Source: Nocardia brasiliensis (GTDB lineage: Bacteria > Actinomycetota > Actinomycetes > Mycobacteriales > Mycobacteriaceae). From it: a stretch of DNA of 64,000 bases. Location of the stretch: contig NZ_CP046171.1 in assembly GCF_011801125.1 (NCBI RefSeq), forward strand, positions 1,922,001 to 1,986,000. Reading direction: 5' to 3'. The translations under genes were made by a program, and so were the position numbers. Below are positions 45,277-54,052 of the stretch, in pieces. A model generated the notes under the pieces. The model made no database searches. It worked only from the letters and a program-made list of their open reading frames with translations, and was not told the origin of the DNA. Each line of letters begins with the position of its first letter. Position 1 is the stretch's first letter.

Positions 45277-45300
45277 GGAATTGGAACGTGTTCTAATTCC
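45277..45300 (-). promoter_or_regulatory. KstR-type operator
   Basis: A 24-bp near-perfect palindrome (45277-45300) is centred on TGGAACGTGTTCTA (45282-45295), which fits the KstR consensus TnnAACnnGTTnnA exactly. It overlaps the expected promoter of the ketosteroid-isomerase-like gene, whose ATG is at 45264. Confidence 0.75.
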
Positions 45301-45332
45301 GGCAGCGTAGCAGTACGTCCGCGCGGAGGAAA

Positions 45333-45372
45333 CGGCGACGGGCGGGATCGTCGCGCATCCCGCCCGTCGCCG
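45333..45372 (-). terminator. Terminator after metY
   Basis: A perfect 15-bp stem (45333-45347 with 45358-45372) with a 10-nt loop lies 11 bp past the metY stop and separates it from the next minus-strand gene. Confidence 0.75.
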
Positions 45373-45383
45373 GTCGCTTCCCG

Positions 45384-46709
45384 CTATTCGGCGGCCGCCA
45401 AGCCTGTGCGCAGGTCGGCGAGGATGTCGTCGATGCCCTCGATGCCCACCGCGAGCCGGACCAGCCCCGGGGTGACGCCGGAGCTGAGCTGTTCGTCCGG
45501 GGTCAGCTGGGAGTGCGTGGTCGAGGCCGGGTGGATGACCAGCGAGCGCACGTCACCGATGTTGGCGACGTGGCTGTGCAGGGTCAGTGCCTCGACGAAC
45601 CGCTTGCCCGCGTCCACGCCGCCGGCGAGTTCGAACCCGATCACCGCGCCCGCGCCGCGCGGCGCCAGCGTCTTCCCGCGTTCGTACCACGGCGAGGACG
45701 GCAGGCCCGCGTAGGACACCGACGTGACTTCCGGCCTGCTGCTGAGGAATTCGGCGACCTGATGGGCGTTGCTCACGTGCCGCTCGATACGCAGGCTCAG
45801 CGTCTCCAGACCCTGGCTGATCAGGAACGCGTTGAACGGCGAGACCGCGGCACCGAGGTCGCGCAGCAGTTGCACGCGTGCTTTGAGTGCGAACGCGGGT
45901 GCGCCGAGGTCGGCGAAGACCGCGCCGTGGTAGCTCGGGTCGGGTGTGGTGAAGCCGGGGAAGCGGGACTGTCCTTGCGCGTCGGTGACGGTCCAGTCGA
46001 AGGTGCCGCCGTCGACGATGACACCGGCGATGGCCGCGCCGTGTCCGCCGAGGTATTTGGTCGCCGAGTGCACCACGATGTCGGCGCCGTGCGCCAAGGG
46101 CTGGATCAAATACGGTGTGGCGACGGTGTTGTCGACGATGAGCGGAATGCCCGCGGCGTGCGCCACCTCGGCGATGCCGGGGATGTCGAAGATGTGATTC
46201 TGCGGGTTGGAGATGGTTTCGCCGTAGAACGCCTTGGTGTTCGGGCGGATCGCCGCGCGCCACTGGTCCAGGTCGTCGGGGTCCTCGACGAAGGACACCT
46301 CGATGCCGAGCTTGGGCAGCGTGTAGTGGAACAGATTGTAGGTGCCGCCGTACAGGCGCGGGCTGGACACCAGATGATCGCCCGCGCCCGCGAGGTTGAG
46401 GATCGCCAGCGTCTCCGCCGCCTGCCCGGACGAGAGCAGCAGCGCCGCAACGCCGCCCTCGAGGGCCGCGATGCGCTGCTCCACCGCGTCCTGGGTGGGG
46501 TTCATGATCCGGGTGTAGATGTTGCCGGGTTCGGCCAGGCCGAACAGCGCTGCGGCGTGGTCGGTGTCGCGGAAGGTGTAGGAGGTGGTCTGGTAGATCG
46601 GCAGCGCGCGGGCGCTGGTCGTGCCGTCGGGGACCTGGCCGACGTGGACCTGCTTGGTCTCGAAACTCCACGTTGCGGACGGGTCGGGCGACACGGTGGA
46701 CTCGGTCAT
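45384..46709 (-). CDS. metY: O-acetylhomoserine sulfhydrylase
   Basis: A 441-residue PLP enzyme that makes homocysteine from O-acetylhomoserine and sulfide. N-terminal FETKQVHVGQVPDGTTSARA, the PLP-phosphate segment SSGQAAETLAI, Asp in LIVDNTVATPYL, and the Schiff-base Lys in VVHSATKYLGGHG are visible. The length (about 440) and insertion pattern favour MetY over the shorter MetB/MetZ. It follows an osmC-family gene by 26 bp in the same direction. Confidence 0.93.
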   Translation of the reverse strand: MTESTVSPDPSATWSFETKQVHVGQVPDGTTSARALPIYQTTSYTFRDTDHAAALFGLAEPGNIYTRIMNPTQDAVEQRIAALEGGVAALLLSSGQAAETLAILNLAGAGDHLVSSPRLYGGTYNLFHYTLPKLGIEVSFVEDPDDLDQWRAAIRPNTKAFYGETISNPQNHIFDIPGIAEVAHAAGIPLIVDNTVATPYLIQPLAHGADIVVHSATKYLGGHGAAIAGVIVDGGTFDWTVTDAQGQSRFPGFTTPDPSYHGAVFADLGAPAFALKARVQLLRDLGAAVSPFNAFLISQGLETLSLRIERHVSNAHQVAEFLSSRPEVTSVSYAGLPSSPWYERGKTLAPRGAGAVIGFELAGGVDAGKRFVEALTLHSHVANIGDVRSLVIHPASTTHSQLTPDEQLSSGVTPGLVRLAVGIEGIDDILADLRTGLAAAE

Positions 46710-46735
46710 CGGTGCTCCTGGACGGGTTGCGGCGG

Positions 46736-47251
46736 CTAGTTGGTGATCAGGGTGGTTTCGACCGGTGTGGTCGCGGTGCTCAGATCGAGCACCGGGCAGT
46801 GCGCGTCGACCGCGGACTGGAGTTCGGCGTAGCGCTGGGCGGTCTCCGGCCCGGAGATCCGGACGGTCACCCGTACGGCCTGGAAACCGGCCCGGACGCT
46901 GTCGTCCAAGCCGAAGAAGCCGCGGACGTCGAGATCCCCCTCGGCCGCCACAGCGAGTTCGTCGACGGTGATGCCGAGTCGCTGGGCCCAGAAGCGGTAG
47001 GTCACCACCTGGCAGGAGATCAGCGCGGCGAGATACACCTCGACCGGATTCGCGGCGGTGTCCGCGCCGCCGAGCGTGGGGGGCTCGTCCACTCGGACGG
47101 TGTGTTTGCGCGCGGTGATCGTGCTGCCCACGGTGCCGTCCGGGGTGCCTGCGGCGCGGAACACCACCAGCGCGTTCGCGGGGTCGGCCGCGACCGCCTG
47201 TGCGGTGGCGTCGCCGATGTCGTTGAGCGGAGTGCTCAGATCAGTGGTCAC
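46736..47251 (-). CDS. OsmC/Ohr-family thiol peroxidase-like protein
   Basis: A 171-residue OsmC-fold protein. The two redox Cys are in LAALISCQVVTYRFW (near residue 91) and VDAHCPVLDLS (near 155), as in peroxide-reducing members. The start is GTG 47251; the frame continues further without conserved residues. It probably forms an operon with metY, tying peroxide defence to sulfur assimilation (inference). Confidence 0.85.
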   Translation of the reverse strand: MTTDLSTPLNDIGDATAQAVAADPANALVVFRAAGTPDGTVGSTITARKHTVRVDEPPTLGGADTAANPVEVYLAALISCQVVTYRFWAQRLGITVDELAVAAEGDLDVRGFFGLDDSVRAGFQAVRVTVRISGPETAQRYAELQSAVDAHCPVLDLSTATTPVETTLITN

Positions 47252-47827
47252 GGCTGTGACGGTAGGAAGCGGGGCGCGCCATGGCGATGGTTTGATTCGG
47301 ACAGAACTCAACGGTGGACGCCGCTGCCATGGTCCTTCGTTCGACGCCTGCGGGGGCGGTCAAGCAATGGATCCGCTCGGTCGTCGAACGGTCGGCGGCG
47401 CTTCGAGCCGTCGCGAAGTCCCCCCAAAGTTTGGCTTGCCCCCGCAGTCGCTGTTCTCTTGTCGGCATCGGCGTTGACGGGACACGGTGACGATCGGGAA
47501 ACCGATCGCGCCCGGTGCCGGAAATCGCCGTTGATCTCCCGTGGTTCGCCGTTGAACCTTGATCCCGCGCTGATGCTTTCGTAGATTCTGTCGTATCGAC
47601 CGGGCGCGGCGTTACCCCCGTTTCGGGGGGCGAACCGGGAGCCGCTGTCCGTCCTATTTGCCCGTTGTGTGCCACTCGATTACTGCTCTCAACGGCCCCG
47701 TTCCAGAAAACTCATCGCTAACTCCACCGAAACGGTCCCGGTGTGTCGGCCTTGTGCTGCCGGTGAAGTGCTGTTTACTCGGTCCGGTCAACCAGATGTT
47801 CGAGTGACGAGTGGAAGCGGAGGAGAC
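47252..47827 (+). promoter_or_regulatory. Non-coding region with candidate mihF promoter and long leader
   Basis: About 575 bp without a credible gene. TTGATC (47559-47564), a 17-bp spacer and TAGATT (47582-47587) make a good promoter for mihF, implying a leader of about 235 nt. The leader contains a CCCCCG/CGGGGG hairpin (47615-47629, TTT loop) that could pause or attenuate transcription. GGAGGAGA precedes the mihF ATG. Confidence 0.55.
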
Positions 47828-48142
47828 ATGGCACTGCCTACCATGACCGCGGAGCAGCGCACTGAGGCGCTGGCCAAAGCGGCAGCGGTCCGCAAGGCGC
47901 GCTCCGAACTGATCGGCAAGGTGAAGGCGGGCAAGGTTTCGGTCGCCGATCTGCTGAAGAAGGCCGACTCCGACGAGCTGGTCAAGAAGACCAAGGTCGC
48001 CGCGGTGATCAAGGCTCTGCCCGGTGTCGGACCGGTGAAGGCGGCCAAGCTGATGGACCAGGCCGAGATCCCGGAAGATCGTCGTATCGGTGGGCTCGGC
48101 GCGCGGCAGCGTGCGGCCCTGCTCGACGCCCTGAAGGACTGA
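47828..48142 (+). CDS. mihF: Mycobacterial-type integration host factor
   Basis: A 104-residue nucleoid-associated DNA-binding protein. The H2TH-like core KTKVAAVIKALPGVGPVKAA with KLMDQAEIPEDRRIGGLGAR matches actinobacterial mIHF, which is unrelated to enterobacterial IHF. It bends and compacts DNA and is usually essential. ATG 47828 has GGAGGAGAC directly upstream. It converges on a membrane-protein gene across a clean terminator. In mycobacteria it usually sits near gmk and pyr genes, which are not seen here. Confidence 0.95.
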   Translation: MALPTMTAEQRTEALAKAAAVRKARSELIGKVKAGKVSVADLLKKADSDELVKKTKVAAVIKALPGVGPVKAAKLMDQAEIPEDRRIGGLGARQRAALLDALKD

Positions 48143-48258
48143 CGGGGCTAAGCGGACCGAACCAGCTCCAACCTCGGTGGCGTGGCTGAGCCCCGCGCAC
48201 GACCGCCGACGCGCGGTACGGACGACGTAGCTCAGCCCCCAACCGCACAGACAGTTCG

Positions 48259-48294
48259 AACGCCCCACAGTGCCGGCACGGGCTGTGGGGCGTT
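48259..48294. terminator. Bidirectional terminator after mihF
   Basis: AACGCCCCACAG (48259-48270) pairs perfectly with CTGTGGGGCGTT (48283-48294), with the 12-nt loop tgccggcacggg, which can fold further. It lies between convergent genes, with A/T ends suitable for both directions. Confidence 0.82.
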
Positions 48295-48301
48295 GTCGTC
48301 G

Positions 48302-48832
48302 CTAGCGTTTGCGGCGCGGAAACCGGACGGTGATCGGGCTCGGATCCGACATCGGCAGATCGCCGCGCGGTGGCAGCAGCACGCAGGCCGCGGCGAGTAC
48401 CACCAGCAGTGCCGAGGCGACCACGCTCAGCGTGAAGCTCACCGTGGACATCCCCGCGGGCTGGTGCAGCAGGTGGTACCCGACATGCGGCACGCTGAAC
48501 ACCAGCCAGCCGAGGCCCGCGATCCGCGCCACGGTGGTGCCGTCGACCACCAGCGCCGCGACCGAGACCGCGGTCAACGCGAGGAAGAACGCGCCGACGT
48601 CGGCCGCCAGATGATGGTTGTACGGGCCGTCCGCCGCCACCCACCGCATGCCGAAGCCGGGAAAGCTGGTGTACCACGAGTGCGGCGCCGCGGTCGCCCA
48701 CAGCCCGCTGACCGCGCCCTGAACAGCCAACACCGCCAAGATGATCCGGGTCGCCAGCAAGCGGCGGCGGTACTGCTCGAAACGCATCCGCACGCGCAAC
48801 CCCTCCTGCGTGCCCCGTACCGAAATCCGCAT
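48302..48832 (-). CDS. Four-helix membrane protein of unknown function
   Basis: A 176-residue protein with four hydrophobic helices at about 26-47 (LATRIILAVLAVQGAVSGLW), 76-98 (HLAADVGAFFLALTAVSVAA), 103-122 and 128-153 (STVSFTLSVVASALLVVLAA). Conserved-looking residues include PHSWYTSFPGFG and HHLAADVG between helices and HVGYHLLHQPAG. No function is recognised. ATG 48832 has GGAGAG 6 nt upstream; ATG 48787 is an alternative. It lies about 90 bp downstream of fdhD in the same direction and may share its transcript. Confidence 0.7.
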   Translation of the reverse strand: MRISVRGTQEGLRVRMRFEQYRRRLLATRIILAVLAVQGAVSGLWATAAPHSWYTSFPGFGMRWVAADGPYNHHLAADVGAFFLALTAVSVAALVVDGTTVARIAGLGWLVFSVPHVGYHLLHQPAGMSTVSFTLSVVASALLVVLAAACVLLPPRGDLPMSDPSPITVRFPRRKR

Positions 48833-48923
48833 CGGTCTCTCCGTTCCCGCGAACCGCTCCGATCACGTAGGTGCCACGGTAAATCCGGCAATCGGGCCGG
48901 GCAAGGGTGCGGTGGCGCCGCGT

Positions 48924-49760
48924 CTAGGCCGGTAGCGGTGTGGCGCTCGCGGCGACGACCCGCTCCGGATGGGTGTAGACGTTCATCGTGTCGCCGCGCA
49001 GGAACCCGACCAGCGTGAGTCCCGCCTCGGCGGCGAGGTCGACCGCGAGCGAACTGGGCGCGGAGACCGCGCCGAGCATCGGGATGCCCGCCATCACCGC
49101 CTTCTGCACCAGCTCGAACGAGGCGCGCCCGCTCACGATGAGCACCAGATCGGTTGCGGGAACCCGGTTCTGGCGCAGCGCCCAGCCGATCACCTTGTCC
49201 ACCGCGTTGTGCCTGCCGATGTCCTCGCGCACAGCGAGCACCGTGCCGTCAGCGTCGAACAATCCGGCCGCGTGCAGCCCGCCGGTGGCCTCGAACAGAT
49301 TCTGCTTGCCGCGCAACGTTTCCGGCATGGCGCCGAGGGTGTGCGCGTTCACCTCGATGCCCTTCTCGGTGACCGGATAGCGGGTGTTCTTGCGCACCTC
49401 GTCCAGCGCGGTCTTGCCGCAGAGCCCGCAGGCGCCCGTGGTCAGGAAGTTGCGGGTCTGCACCGGGACCGGATTGCGCAGCGTGAGATCGAGGACGTTG
49501 TAGGTGTTGCGGCCGTCGTCGTCGGTGCCCGAACAGTAGCGGGCCGCCATGATGTCCTCGGCGACGCCGATCATGGCCTCGCTCAACAGGAACCCGTGCA
49601 CCAGGTCCACGTCGTTACCCGGGGTGCGCATCGTCACGGTCAGCGATTGCCCGCCGATCCGGATCTCCAGCGGCTCTTCGACGGCCAAGGTATCGGGGCG
49701 CTGGACCTCACCGGTCGGCGAGATCCGGCGCGTGCGGCGGCGGGCGGTGACTCTACTCAT
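48924..49760 (-). CDS. fdhD: Formate dehydrogenase sulfurtransferase FdhD
   Basis: A 278-residue protein. The sulfur-carrying CxxC motif is in TTGACGLCGKTALDEV near residue 110, LAVREDIGRHNAVDKVIGWA is the family signature, and SGRASFELVQKAVMAGIPML closes the core. FdhD transfers sulfur from IscS to the Mo-bis-MGD cofactor before insertion. ATG 49760 overlaps the stop of the upstream molybdoenzyme gene by 8 bp, so the pair is co-expressed. Confidence 0.94.
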   Translation of the reverse strand: MSRVTARRRTRRISPTGEVQRPDTLAVEEPLEIRIGGQSLTVTMRTPGNDVDLVHGFLLSEAMIGVAEDIMAARYCSGTDDDGRNTYNVLDLTLRNPVPVQTRNFLTTGACGLCGKTALDEVRKNTRYPVTEKGIEVNAHTLGAMPETLRGKQNLFEATGGLHAAGLFDADGTVLAVREDIGRHNAVDKVIGWALRQNRVPATDLVLIVSGRASFELVQKAVMAGIPMLGAVSAPSSLAVDLAAEAGLTLVGFLRGDTMNVYTHPERVVAASATPLPA

Positions 49761-52050
49761 TAGTGGCACGCTGCAATCTGATGGTGACCGATTTGGAGAC
49801 CGGAGTGTTCGACCGTGCCGCGACATGATCAAGTGGCACAAGCGGATTAGTCTCGGGATAGTAGGCGGCCGCGTTCCCGCGCGGGGTCGGATAGCCGACC
49901 AGCCGGAACCCGCGCACGCGCCGCTCGGTGCCGTCGGTCCACTCCGAGATCACGTCCACCAGTTCGTCTTCGGCGAAGCCGAGCGCGGCGATGTCCTCGG
50001 GGTGTACCAGCACCACCTTGCGGCCGCCGTGCACGCCGCGGTAGCGGTCGTCCAGGCCGTAGATGGTGGTGTTGTACTGGTCGTGGCTGCGCAGCGTCTG
50101 CAGGATCAGCCTGCCCTCCGGGACCGGGGTCCAGGTGAGTTCGTTCACCGCGAAGTTGGCTTTGCCGGTGGTGGTGCGGAATTCGCGGTTGTCCCGGGGC
50201 GGGTGCGGTAGGACGAAACCGTTGCGGGCGCGCACCCTGGCGTTGTAGTCGGCGCAGCCCGGCACCACCCGCGAGATCGCGTCGCGGATGGTGTCGTAGT
50301 CGCGGCGGAACCGCGCCCACGGCACCGGATGATCCGCGCCGAACAGGGTGAGGGCCAGGTCGCACACGATCGCGACCTCGCTGCGCAGGTGCTTGCTCAC
50401 CGGCTCGAGCCTGCCGGTGGACAGATGCACCATCGACATCGAATCCTCCACCGACACCTGCTGTTTCAAGCCGTCGCGCAGGTCCTTGTCGGTGCGGCCG
50501 AGCGTCGGCAGGATCAACGCGGTCGTGCCGTGCACGACGTGGCTGCGATTGAGTTTGGTGGAAATCTGCACGGTCAGCGCGCAATTGCGCAGCGCGGCCT
50601 CGGTCACCTCGGTATCGGGGGTCGCGGAGACGAAATTTCCGCCCATCCCGACGAACACCGAGGCTCTGCCGTCGCGCATGGCGCGGATGGCGTCCACCGT
50701 GTCCATGCCGTGCTTGCGCGGGCTGGTGATGCCGAACTCCTGATCCAGCGCGGCGAGGAAGGACTCCGGCATCTTCTCCCAGATGCCCATGGTGCGGTCG
50801 CCCTGCACGTTCGAATGTCCGCGCACCGGACAGACGCCCGCGCCCGGCTTGCCGATCATGCCGCGCAGCAACAGCAGGTTCGTCGCCTCCTCGATGGTGG
50901 CGACACCGTGCGACTGCTGGGTCAAGCCCATCGCCCAGCAGATGATGACGTTCTTCGCCTCGGCCAGATACTTGGCGGTGCGCTCGATTTCGGCATGGCT
51001 CAGCCCGGTCGCGGCCAGCACGGTGTCGAAATCGACGGCGCGGGCTTGCTTTTCGTACTCGGCGAAGCCGGCGCAATGCGCGTCGACGAACTCCCGGTCG
51101 AGCACGGTGCCCGGTGCGCGATCCTCGGCCTCGAACAGGAGCCTGCCGAGCGCCTGGAACAGCGCCATGTCGCCGCCGAGCCGGATCTGCAGGAAGTCGT
51201 CGGCGATCGCGACCCCGGTGGTGAAGCCCTTCACGGTCTGCGGATCGCGGAAGCCGAGCAGCCCGGTCTCGGGCAGCGGGTTGATCGCGATCACCCTGGC
51301 GCCCTTGGACTTCGCGTCCGCCAGCGCGCTGAGCATGCGCGGATGATTCGTGCCCGGATTCTGCCCGGCGACGATGATCAGGTCGGCAGCGGCGAAATCA
51401 TCGATCGACACCGAGCCTTTGCCGATGCCGATCGAACTAGTCAGCGCCGCTCCCGAGGACTCGTGGCACATGTTGGAACAGTCCGGCAGATTGTTCGTGC
51501 CGAAGCTGCGGACCAGCAGCTGATAGAGGAATGCGGCCTCGTTGCTGGTGCGCCCGGAGGTGTAGAACACCGCTTCGTCGGGAGAAGCCAAGGCGCCCAG
51601 GTGATCCGCGATCATCCGGTAGGCGTCGTCCCACCCGATCGGTGCGTAGTGCGTATCGCCGGGACGCAGCACCATCGGATGGGTCAGCCGGCCCTGCTGG
51701 CCGAGCCAATAGCCCGATTTGCCGGCCAGCTCCTCGATCGAATGCGCGGCGAAGAACTCCGGGGTGACCGTGCGCAGGGTCGCCTCCTCGGCAACCGCCT
51801 TCGCGCCGTTCTCGCAGAACTCGGCCGGGCGGCGATGACCCGTCGGTTCCGGCCACGCGCAACCGGGGCAGTCGAAGCCGTGCACCTGATTCACCCGCGT
51901 CAAGGTGCGGGCGGTGCGCAGCACACCCATCTCCTCGACCGCGCGGCGCAGCGACACCGCGACCGCGGTGACACCCGCCGCCTGCTCCTTCGGCGCGGAG
52001 ACGGTGAGCTCGGACTCGTCGATATCCTGGGTCGGCCCGTTACGGTGCAT
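49753..52050 (-). CDS. FdhF/YdeP-type molybdopterin oxidoreductase
   Basis: A 765-residue cytoplasmic Mo-bis-MGD enzyme of the TIGR01701 type (YdeP-like). Near the N-terminus HGFDCPGCAWPEPTGHR may hold the reduced set of Fe-S ligands. Molybdenum-site sequence DCSNMCHESSGAALTSSIG near residue 200, MGLTQQSHGVATIEEATNLL in the centre, and the C-terminal dihydropterin-binding domain (LQTLRSHDQYNTTIYGLDDR) are present. The residue at the usual Sec/Cys site is Cys (MCHES). YdeP relatives are linked to acid or formate stress, but the substrate is not established. Coupled to fdhD, which supports a need for sulfurated cofactor. Confidence 0.88.
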   Translation of the reverse strand: MHRNGPTQDIDESELTVSAPKEQAAGVTAVAVSLRRAVEEMGVLRTARTLTRVNQVHGFDCPGCAWPEPTGHRRPAEFCENGAKAVAEEATLRTVTPEFFAAHSIEELAGKSGYWLGQQGRLTHPMVLRPGDTHYAPIGWDDAYRMIADHLGALASPDEAVFYTSGRTSNEAAFLYQLLVRSFGTNNLPDCSNMCHESSGAALTSSIGIGKGSVSIDDFAAADLIIVAGQNPGTNHPRMLSALADAKSKGARVIAINPLPETGLLGFRDPQTVKGFTTGVAIADDFLQIRLGGDMALFQALGRLLFEAEDRAPGTVLDREFVDAHCAGFAEYEKQARAVDFDTVLAATGLSHAEIERTAKYLAEAKNVIICWAMGLTQQSHGVATIEEATNLLLLRGMIGKPGAGVCPVRGHSNVQGDRTMGIWEKMPESFLAALDQEFGITSPRKHGMDTVDAIRAMRDGRASVFVGMGGNFVSATPDTEVTEAALRNCALTVQISTKLNRSHVVHGTTALILPTLGRTDKDLRDGLKQQVSVEDSMSMVHLSTGRLEPVSKHLRSEVAIVCDLALTLFGADHPVPWARFRRDYDTIRDAISRVVPGCADYNARVRARNGFVLPHPPRDNREFRTTTGKANFAVNELTWTPVPEGRLILQTLRSHDQYNTTIYGLDDRYRGVHGGRKVVLVHPEDIAALGFAEDELVDVISEWTDGTERRVRGFRLVGYPTPRGNAAAYYPETNPLVPLDHVAARSNTPVSKSVTIRLQRATNE

Positions 52051-52333
52051 AGTTCGTATTGTCCTCTTCGCAGTGTCTGAGTCGGGCAGTGGACCGGCTA
52101 CCTCGATGGTATGCACTCGTCGCGTTCAGGGGGCGGAACATGCGCGCCACCCCCTGCGCCGCGCCGAGCCGCGGCACAGTCCGGGAGTGGCGCGCCGGAG
52201 TTGGCTCCGCGTTGGCGCACAGAGCATTACGATGCTAGTGATCCGCACGCAGCACGCGGCGGCTGACGGACACCGTCGGCCCCGCCGCACTACCGCGGCG
52301 ACGGCGGAGCTACGCCTAGCGAGAGCATGGCCG

Positions 52334-54052
52334 ATGGGGATGTTGGCACCAGCCGTTGCGCGTGTCGGCGCGCTGGGCCGGCAGGCGGGAACTCGGCATG
52401 CGAGACAAGCGATCAGCTGTGCGATGGGACTGCTGTGCGCCGTCGCGATGAGCGGTGGGGCGGCCGGTGCGGCGAGCGGTGGGGCGGCCGGTGCGGCGAG
52501 CGTTCGAGATGCGGCGGTGGACAAGGGGTTCGTGCGCTCGGCAGGTTCCGTTGGGCAATTCGTCAGTGGGGAACGGGTGTCCGGCGGAGTGGTGTTGGTG
52601 CGGCAGCGCACGAGTCCGAAACGGGTGTCCGGCGGGGTGGTGTTGGTGCAGCAGCCCACGAGCCCGAGGCCGCCGGACAGTGGTGGCACGTGGGACGGGG
52701 TTGTGGTGCTTCCTCCACCACCTCCTCCTGTTCCTTCCGGTGGGGGAGCGCGGCGTGTTCCTGCTCAGTCCGATGCGAGTGGGACCTTCGATGTGGCTGG
52801 GACGCGGGACGCGGTCGGGGCGCCTGGTCCGGCGCAGGTTCCGCCAGCTCCTCCGCCAGCTCCTCGGCCGCCGCTACCTCCTGCTGTTCCTTCTATCGGG
52901 GGAGCGGGGGATGTTCGTGTTCAGCCGGATGGGAGTGGGACCTTCGATGTGGCCGGGACGCGGGACGCGGTCGGGGCGTCTGGTCCGGCGCAGGTTCCGC
53001 CAGCTCCTCCGCCAGCTCCTCGGCCGCCGCTACCTCCTGCTGTTCCTTCTATCGGGGGAGCGCGGGATTTTCGTGTTCAGCCGGATGGGAGTGGGACCTC
53101 CGATGGGACCGGGACGCGGGACGGGCCGGTCGCGCCGCAACCTCGGCAACCCGCACCCTGCGGGCAGGGGGATGGGCCGACGTGCCCGGGAACGCCGGGC
53201 GATCCGAAGCCCGGGCATCCGCGGCCGGATTCGGGGCCGGTCGACCCCAAACCTGGTGATCCGAAGCCGAGTGATCCCAAGCCGGGTGACCCGGGGCCTG
53301 GTGACCCGGGGCCGGGTGGTCCCAAGCCTGGTGACCCGGGACCGGGTGGTCCCAAGCCTGGTGACCCGGGACCGGGTGATCCCAAGCCTGGTGACCCGGG
53401 ACCGGGTGATCCCAAGCCTGGTGACCCGGGACCGGGTGATCCCAAGCCTGGTGACCCGGGACCGGGTGATCCCAAGCCAGGAGATCCGCAACCGGGGGAT
53501 CCCAAGCCCGGTGGTGCCGTTGATCCGCAGACGCCCGTTGTCCCGGTGCCGCCGCCGGTGCCACCGGTGGTCGTTGCGCCGGTGCGGCCGCCGGGGCCGG
53601 TTGTTCCGCCGCGGAATCCGGCGCGGGCGCCCGCCGATTCCCCGCCGGAGCCCGCACCTCAACCTCCACCACCGCGTGAATCTTCCCGCCCGGCATTGGC
53701 TCTCATGCCGAGCGCGGTCGGTCCCGGCACCGATGTCAGGGCGAGCGGGCAAGGGTGCGATCCGCAGGCTCCGGTGCGAGTGGCGATCGGGGATGTCGCC
53801 ATCGGCACGACCGTGGCCGGGGCGGACGGTGCGTTCGACGTGCCGTTGGCCACCGGTGCGGTCGAGGTGGGTCGGCACGAGGTGACCGCGAAATGCGGAC
53901 CGACGCTGTCCGCCCCGCTGGACGTGGTGCTGGTCAGCAGCATCGGCTCCGGTACCGGCACAGTGACCGTGATCGTCTTCGTCCTGTTGTTCGGCGGCTG
54001 GTACTACGGCCATCGCCTCGTTTCGCATCTACCGGCGCGGAGGGGCGGATGA
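52334..54052 (+). CDS. Repetitive proline-rich secreted, membrane-anchored surface protein
   Basis: A 572-residue protein of no known family. A signal peptide lies at about residues 22-50 (AISCAMGLLCAVAMSGGAAG). Residues 130-300 contain Pro runs and a 52-residue unit repeated twice plus a partial third copy (DNA period 156 bp). Residues 300-385 are GDPGPGDPKP-type 10-residue repeats (DNA period 30 bp). A folded Ig-like domain (about 450-535, ALMPSAVGPGTDVRASGQGC to KCGPTLSAPLDVVL) follows, then a C-terminal transmembrane helix TVTVIVFVLLFGGWYYGHRL. It looks like a stalk projecting through the cell wall with a membrane anchor. It overlaps the next gene by 4 bp. Start ATG 52334 is the best guess; repeats suggest allele-length variation. 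Confidence 0.75.
   Translation: MGMLAPAVARVGALGRQAGTRHARQAISCAMGLLCAVAMSGGAAGAASGGAAGAASVRDAAVDKGFVRSAGSVGQFVSGERVSGGVVLVRQRTSPKRVSGGVVLVQQPTSPRPPDSGGTWDGVVVLPPPPPPVPSGGGARRVPAQSDASGTFDVAGTRDAVGAPGPAQVPPAPPPAPRPPLPPAVPSIGGAGDVRVQPDGSGTFDVAGTRDAVGASGPAQVPPAPPPAPRPPLPPAVPSIGGARDFRVQPDGSGTSDGTGTRDGPVAPQPRQPAPCGQGDGPTCPGTPGDPKPGHPRPDSGPVDPKPGDPKPSDPKPGDPGPGDPGPGGPKPGDPGPGGPKPGDPGPGDPKPGDPGPGDPKPGDPGPGDPKPGDPGPGDPKPGDPQPGDPKPGGAVDPQTPVVPVPPPVPPVVVAPVRPPGPVVPPRNPARAPADSPPEPAPQPPPPRESSRPALALMPSAVGPGTDVRASGQGCDPQAPVRVAIGDVAIGTTVAGADGAFDVPLATGAVEVGRHEVTAKCGPTLSAPLDVVLVSSIGSGTGTVTVIVFVLLFGGWYYGHRLVSHLPARRGG
52778..53089 (+). repeat. 156-bp tandem duplication inside the proline-rich protein gene
   Basis: Two full units (52778-52933 and 52934-53089) each encode a 52-residue block starting SGTFDVAGTRDAVG and ending near RVQPDG. 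A third, diverging start follows at 53090. The period is a multiple of three, so the frame is preserved. Confidence 0.85.
53321..53470 (+). repeat. Five 30-bp tandem units encoding PKPGDPGPGD
   Basis: Units begin at 53321, 53351, 53381, 53411 and 53441; the last four are identical. Each encodes PKPGDPGPGD, giving an extended charged proline-rich stalk. Similar, more degraded units flank the array on both sides. Confidence 0.88.

Noticed and set aside
53077..53505. Minus-strand collagen-like frame (GSPGLGSPGPGSPG)
   Set aside because: It is the antisense of the 30-bp proline-rich repeats. The plus-strand gene has a signal peptide, folded domain, anchor and overlapping neighbours.
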